NCBI GenBank assembly: GCA_937896295.1
Contig: CALBME010000219.1
Coordinates: 1 to 7,560 of the forward strand
Source of the DNA: an uncultured Micavibrio sp.
GTDB lineage: Bacteria; Pseudomonadota; Alphaproteobacteria; Micavibrionales; UBA1664
DNA length: 7,560 nt
Reading direction: 5' to 3'
The translations under genes and the position numbers were made by a program. Positions 5,239 to 7,560 of the stretch are shown here, in pieces. The number at the start of each line of letters is the position of its first letter. Within the stretch, counting starts at the first letter, position 1. The notes beneath the pieces are model-generated. The model was not told the origin of the DNA and did no database searches. It worked only from the letters and a program-made list of their open reading frames with translations.

Positions 5239-5661
5239 TCAAAAGAGAGCCTTAAAGGCGACACCTGATGTCGCAATTCCGAAGACAAAGCCCAAAAAAG
5301 CGTTAACGACACAAACATTGGAACAATCAGCAAACAAATCTGAAATGTTTGTATGCTCGTCTACAATCGCTGCAGGTATGAGAGTTGCAGACTTAGCGGA
5401 GTGATACTGCTCAGTGTATCTAAAAAAATATGCCAGCCCCGTAGCCAATACGCCCAAGCTAAAGCAATAAAGAGCCGCGATAAAAAGCCAAGGTTCTTGT
5501 GTTAAGGTCTTATCTGCAAAATGTCCGAGCAAGGTAAGGAGAGCTAAACAAGCGCCCCCATTCATAATCATTAGCGCCTTTAAGCTTGCCATCCCTAGAT
5601 CAGCCATGAACTCATGCTGTCTTTTATAATCTTCAAAGTGCTGATCGAATGTCTGAGTCAC
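5239..5661 (-). CDS. Small three-helix membrane protein of unknown function, AT-rich, probably acquired
   Basis: The 140-residue product has a polar N-terminal segment (1-24) and three hydrophobic helices: about 26-48 (with the motif NGGACLALL), 57-80 and 116-140. A loop with several acidic residues (101-112) lies between helices 2 and 3. It resembles a widespread type of uncharacterised small membrane protein with an NGGA-ALL first helix; I know no function for it. The GTG at 5661 is 6 bp after guaA, with GGGAG inside the guaA end about 9 bases upstream. ATG at codon 19 is an alternative. By hand count 5281-5640 is 155/360 GC (43%), while sampled lines in the flanking genes reach 65-73%, and it uses many A/T-ending codons. 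This suggests horizontal acquisition into the guaA unit. Confidence 0.83.
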   Translation of the reverse strand: MTQTFDQHFEDYKRQHEFMADLGMASLKALMIMNGGACLALLTLLGHFADKTLTQEPWLFIAALYCFSLGVLATGLAYFFRYTEQYHSAKSATLIPAAIVDEHTNISDLFADCSNVCVVNAFLGFVFGIATSGVAFKALF

Positions 5662-5667
5662 CTCAAA

Positions 5668-7224
5668 TCACTCCCACTCAATTGTACCCGGCGGCTTACT
5701 CGTCACGTCGTAGACGACGCGGTTGATGCCGCGGACTTCATTGATGATGCGGGTGCAGACGCGCGCGAGGAAAGCATGTTCGAACGGGTAGGATTCCGCG
5801 GTCATGCCGTCCGTCGAGGTGACGGCGCGCAGCGCGCAGACGTAATCATAGGAGCGCCCGTCGCCCATGACGCCGACTGTTTTGACGGGAAGCAGCACGG
5901 CGAAGGCCTGCCAGATTTTGTCGTACAGGCCGGCCTTGCGGATTTCGTCGAGATAGACGAGGTCCGCCTTGCGCAGGATTTCGAGTTTTTCCTTGGTGAT
6001 TTCACCGGGCAGGCGGATGGCAAGGCCGGGGCCGGGGAACGGGTGGCGGCCGACGAAATCGGCGTGAAGGCCGAGTTCAACGCCCAGCGCGCGCACTTCG
6101 TCCTTGAAGAGTTCGCGTAAAGGTTCGACCAGTTTCAGGTCCATGCGTTCGGGCAAGCCGCCGACATTGTGGTGCGATTTAATCGTGACGCTGGGTCCGC
6201 CGGTGAAGGACACAGATTCGATGACGTCGGGATAGAGCGTACCCTGAACCAGGAATTTGGCGCCGCCGACTTCCTTCGCCTTTTCTTCGAACACATCGAT
6301 GAACAGCTTGCCGATGGTTTTGCGTTTCACCTCCGGGTCGGAGACGCCATCAAGCGCATCGAGGAAGAGTTTCGACGCATCGGCGTGGATCAGCGGGATG
6401 TTGTAATGGTCACGGAACAGCTTCACCACCTGTTCGGATTCGCCCGCGCGCATCAGGCCGGTATCGACATAAATACAGGTCAACTGCGCGCCGATCGCCT
6501 CGTGCACCAGCACGGCGGCGACGGAGGAATCGACACCACCTGACAGGCCGCAGATGACCTTGGCATCGCCCACCTGTGCGCGGATCTTGGCGATTTCTTC
6601 CTCGCGGAAGGATTTCATAGTCCAGTCGCCGGAGCAGCCGCAGACATTGAGCACGAAGTTTTTATAAAGCTTCGCCCCGTCCGGCGTGTGCACGACTTCG
6701 GGGTGGAACTGAAACGCGTAGATTTTTTTGTCTTCGTTCGCGATGGCGGCAAAGGGCGCGCCTTCCGAGGTCGCCACGACCTTGAAGCCGTCTGGAATTT
6801 TGGTGACGCGGTCGCCGTGCGACATCCAGACCTGGTATTCATTGCCCTTGGTCCAGACGCCGTCGAACAAGGCGTTTCCGTCCTGTACTTTGAGCATCGC
6901 CTTGCCGAATTCGCGGTGGTGGCCGGATTCGACCATGCCGCCGAGCTGCATGCACAATGTCTGCTGGCCATAGCAGATGGCCAGAACCGGCACGCCCATT
7001 TCGAACACGATCTGCGGCGCGCGGGGGGAGCCTTCATCCGTGGTGGAGCATGGCCCGCCGGAGAGAATGACCCCCCTGGGGTTGTAGGCGCGGATACGTT
7101 CGTCGCTGGCCTGATTGAAGGGCCAGATTTCGCAGTAAACGCCAGCCTCCCTTACCCGCCGCGCGATGAGCTGGGTGACCTGGGAGCCGAAATCGAGAAT
7201 GAGGATGTGATCGTGGGAAGCCAT
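5668..7224 (-). CDS. guaA: GMP synthase (glutamine-hydrolysing)
   Basis: This enzyme converts XMP, ATP and glutamine to GMP in the cytosol, the last step of guanine nucleotide synthesis. The 518 residues are the normal length and contain both modules. The class I glutamine amidotransferase domain (about 6-195) has the oxyanion-loop region LSGGP (54-58), nucleophile Cys84 in AICYGQQ, and His174 and Glu176 in FQFHPEV. The ATP-pyrophosphatase domain follows, with the PP-loop SGGVDS (228-233). The C-terminal dimerisation domain carries HPFPGPGLAIR and ends in the family's GTIEWE. The ATG at 7224 gives a conserved N-terminus, DHILILDFGSQ. Upstream there is no clear Shine-Dalgarno sequence. It is the first gene of a three-gene leftward unit, 87 bp from the terD-like gene. 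Confidence 0.98.
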   Translation of the reverse strand: MASHDHILILDFGSQVTQLIARRVREAGVYCEIWPFNQASDERIRAYNPRGVILSGGPCSTTDEGSPRAPQIVFEMGVPVLAICYGQQTLCMQLGGMVESGHHREFGKAMLKVQDGNALFDGVWTKGNEYQVWMSHGDRVTKIPDGFKVVATSEGAPFAAIANEDKKIYAFQFHPEVVHTPDGAKLYKNFVLNVCGCSGDWTMKSFREEEIAKIRAQVGDAKVICGLSGGVDSSVAAVLVHEAIGAQLTCIYVDTGLMRAGESEQVVKLFRDHYNIPLIHADASKLFLDALDGVSDPEVKRKTIGKLFIDVFEEKAKEVGGAKFLVQGTLYPDVIESVSFTGGPSVTIKSHHNVGGLPERMDLKLVEPLRELFKDEVRALGVELGLHADFVGRHPFPGPGLAIRLPGEITKEKLEILRKADLVYLDEIRKAGLYDKIWQAFAVLLPVKTVGVMGDGRSYDYVCALRAVTSTDGMTAESYPFEHAFLARVCTRIINEVRGINRVVYDVTSKPPGTIEWE

Positions 7225-7311
7225 GTTTTCAATTAATGGCTTCGCCTGTTTGTGTAAAGCCCCATGCCGCCAGCCGCCACACCAACCTTTGTGTCGCGGG
7301 GGTCCGAAACT

Positions 7312-7560
7312 TTACGTCGTGGAGGAAATCTGAATGCCGTACTGGCGGGCAGCCTGGGCCAGACCGCCGGGAATGGGGTCGCCGGCCTTGACCAGGAACC
7401 ATTCCGAACCGTTGCGGTAGATTTCCGCCACGCGCACCGCCGTCACCTGGTCGAGATTGGTGTTGTCGATGGAAAAACGGATGATTTCAGCGTTGGTTTC
7501 GCCGTTTTCGATGCGGAAGGTCAGTTCGCGCAGTTTGCCCAGATGCTGGTCGCGTTCGTC
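7312..7560 (-). CDS. TerD-family protein, C-terminal part, cut by window edge
   Basis: The minus strand is open from the window edge (7560) to a TAA at 7314-7312 and encodes the last 82 residues of a protein that begins outside the window. The end fits the TerD domain closely: LRELTFRIENGETNAEIIRF matches the region before the conserved RY/RF strand, and VRVAEIYRNGSEWFLVKAG corresponds to the family's GELYRHNGEWKFRAVG. PGGLAQAARQYGI then matches the closing GGLA....YGI helix. TerD-domain proteins bind calcium through acidic residues in the N-terminal half and occur in tellurite- and stress-resistance clusters, though many have no known role in tellurite resistance. Those acidic residues are not in view. 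The gene runs in the same direction as guaA, 87 bp upstream of it. Other ter-type genes may lie beyond the edge. Confidence 0.82.
   Translation of the reverse strand, partial: DERDQHLGKLRELTFRIENGETNAEIIRFSIDNTNLDQVTAVRVAEIYRNGSEWFLVKAGDPIPGGLAQAARQYGIQISSTT

Noticed and set aside
6688..7236. 182-residue and other plus-strand frames across guaA
   Set aside because: They lie antisense to fully conserved GuaA domains and show no independent coding signal.
7238..7261. Hairpin GGCTT/AAGCC in the guaA upstream gap as a riboswitch or attenuator
   Set aside because: Only 5 bp pair around a 14-base loop, and the 87-bp gap is too short and lacks the conserved core expected of a purine riboswitch.

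Overview
The window reads as chromosomal DNA of an alphaproteobacterium: an MlaE/MlaF lipid-transport pair, a 461-residue threonine synthase, YqgE/AlgH and GuaA, all of the proteobacterial type. Most of the DNA is GC-rich. Placement below class level is not possible from the sequence. The first 15 bases are the 3' end of an Illumina adapter, so the left edge is the end of an assembled contig and genomic sequence starts at base 16.

Left block (16-3774, all minus strand, read right to left): thrC, yqgE, mlaE, mlaF and the first 15 codons of an unidentified GTG-started gene. Gaps are 47 bp or less, and mlaE and mlaF overlap by ATGA, so this looks like one transcription unit. It joins an amino-acid enzyme to envelope and phospholipid-transport genes. 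A candidate thrC promoter and two copies of the palindrome GACGCGTC lie in the 77-bp divergent gap before the next gene.

Middle block (3852-4732, plus strand): a small unrecognised lipoprotein, then a cysteine-free ArsR-family regulator. The regulator appears to have a leaderless promoter and two related dyads that could be its operators. Its stop codon overlaps the stop of the opposing gene in a shared TTAA.

Right block (7224 down to 4729, minus strand): guaA, a 140-residue three-helix membrane protein and a 168-residue membrane protein with a probable PH-like domain, packed with gaps of 6 and 3 bp. The 140-residue gene is far more AT-rich (about 43% GC by hand count) and looks like a later insertion. 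At the right edge (7312-7560) is the C-terminal part of a TerD-family protein, cut by the window end.

Most of the window is conserved housekeeping sequence. I see no CRISPR array, transposase, tRNA or rRNA, and no clear new multi-gene system. The best leads are the inserted membrane gene, the regulator's promoter and operator layout, and the twin palindromes between thrC and the lipoprotein gene.
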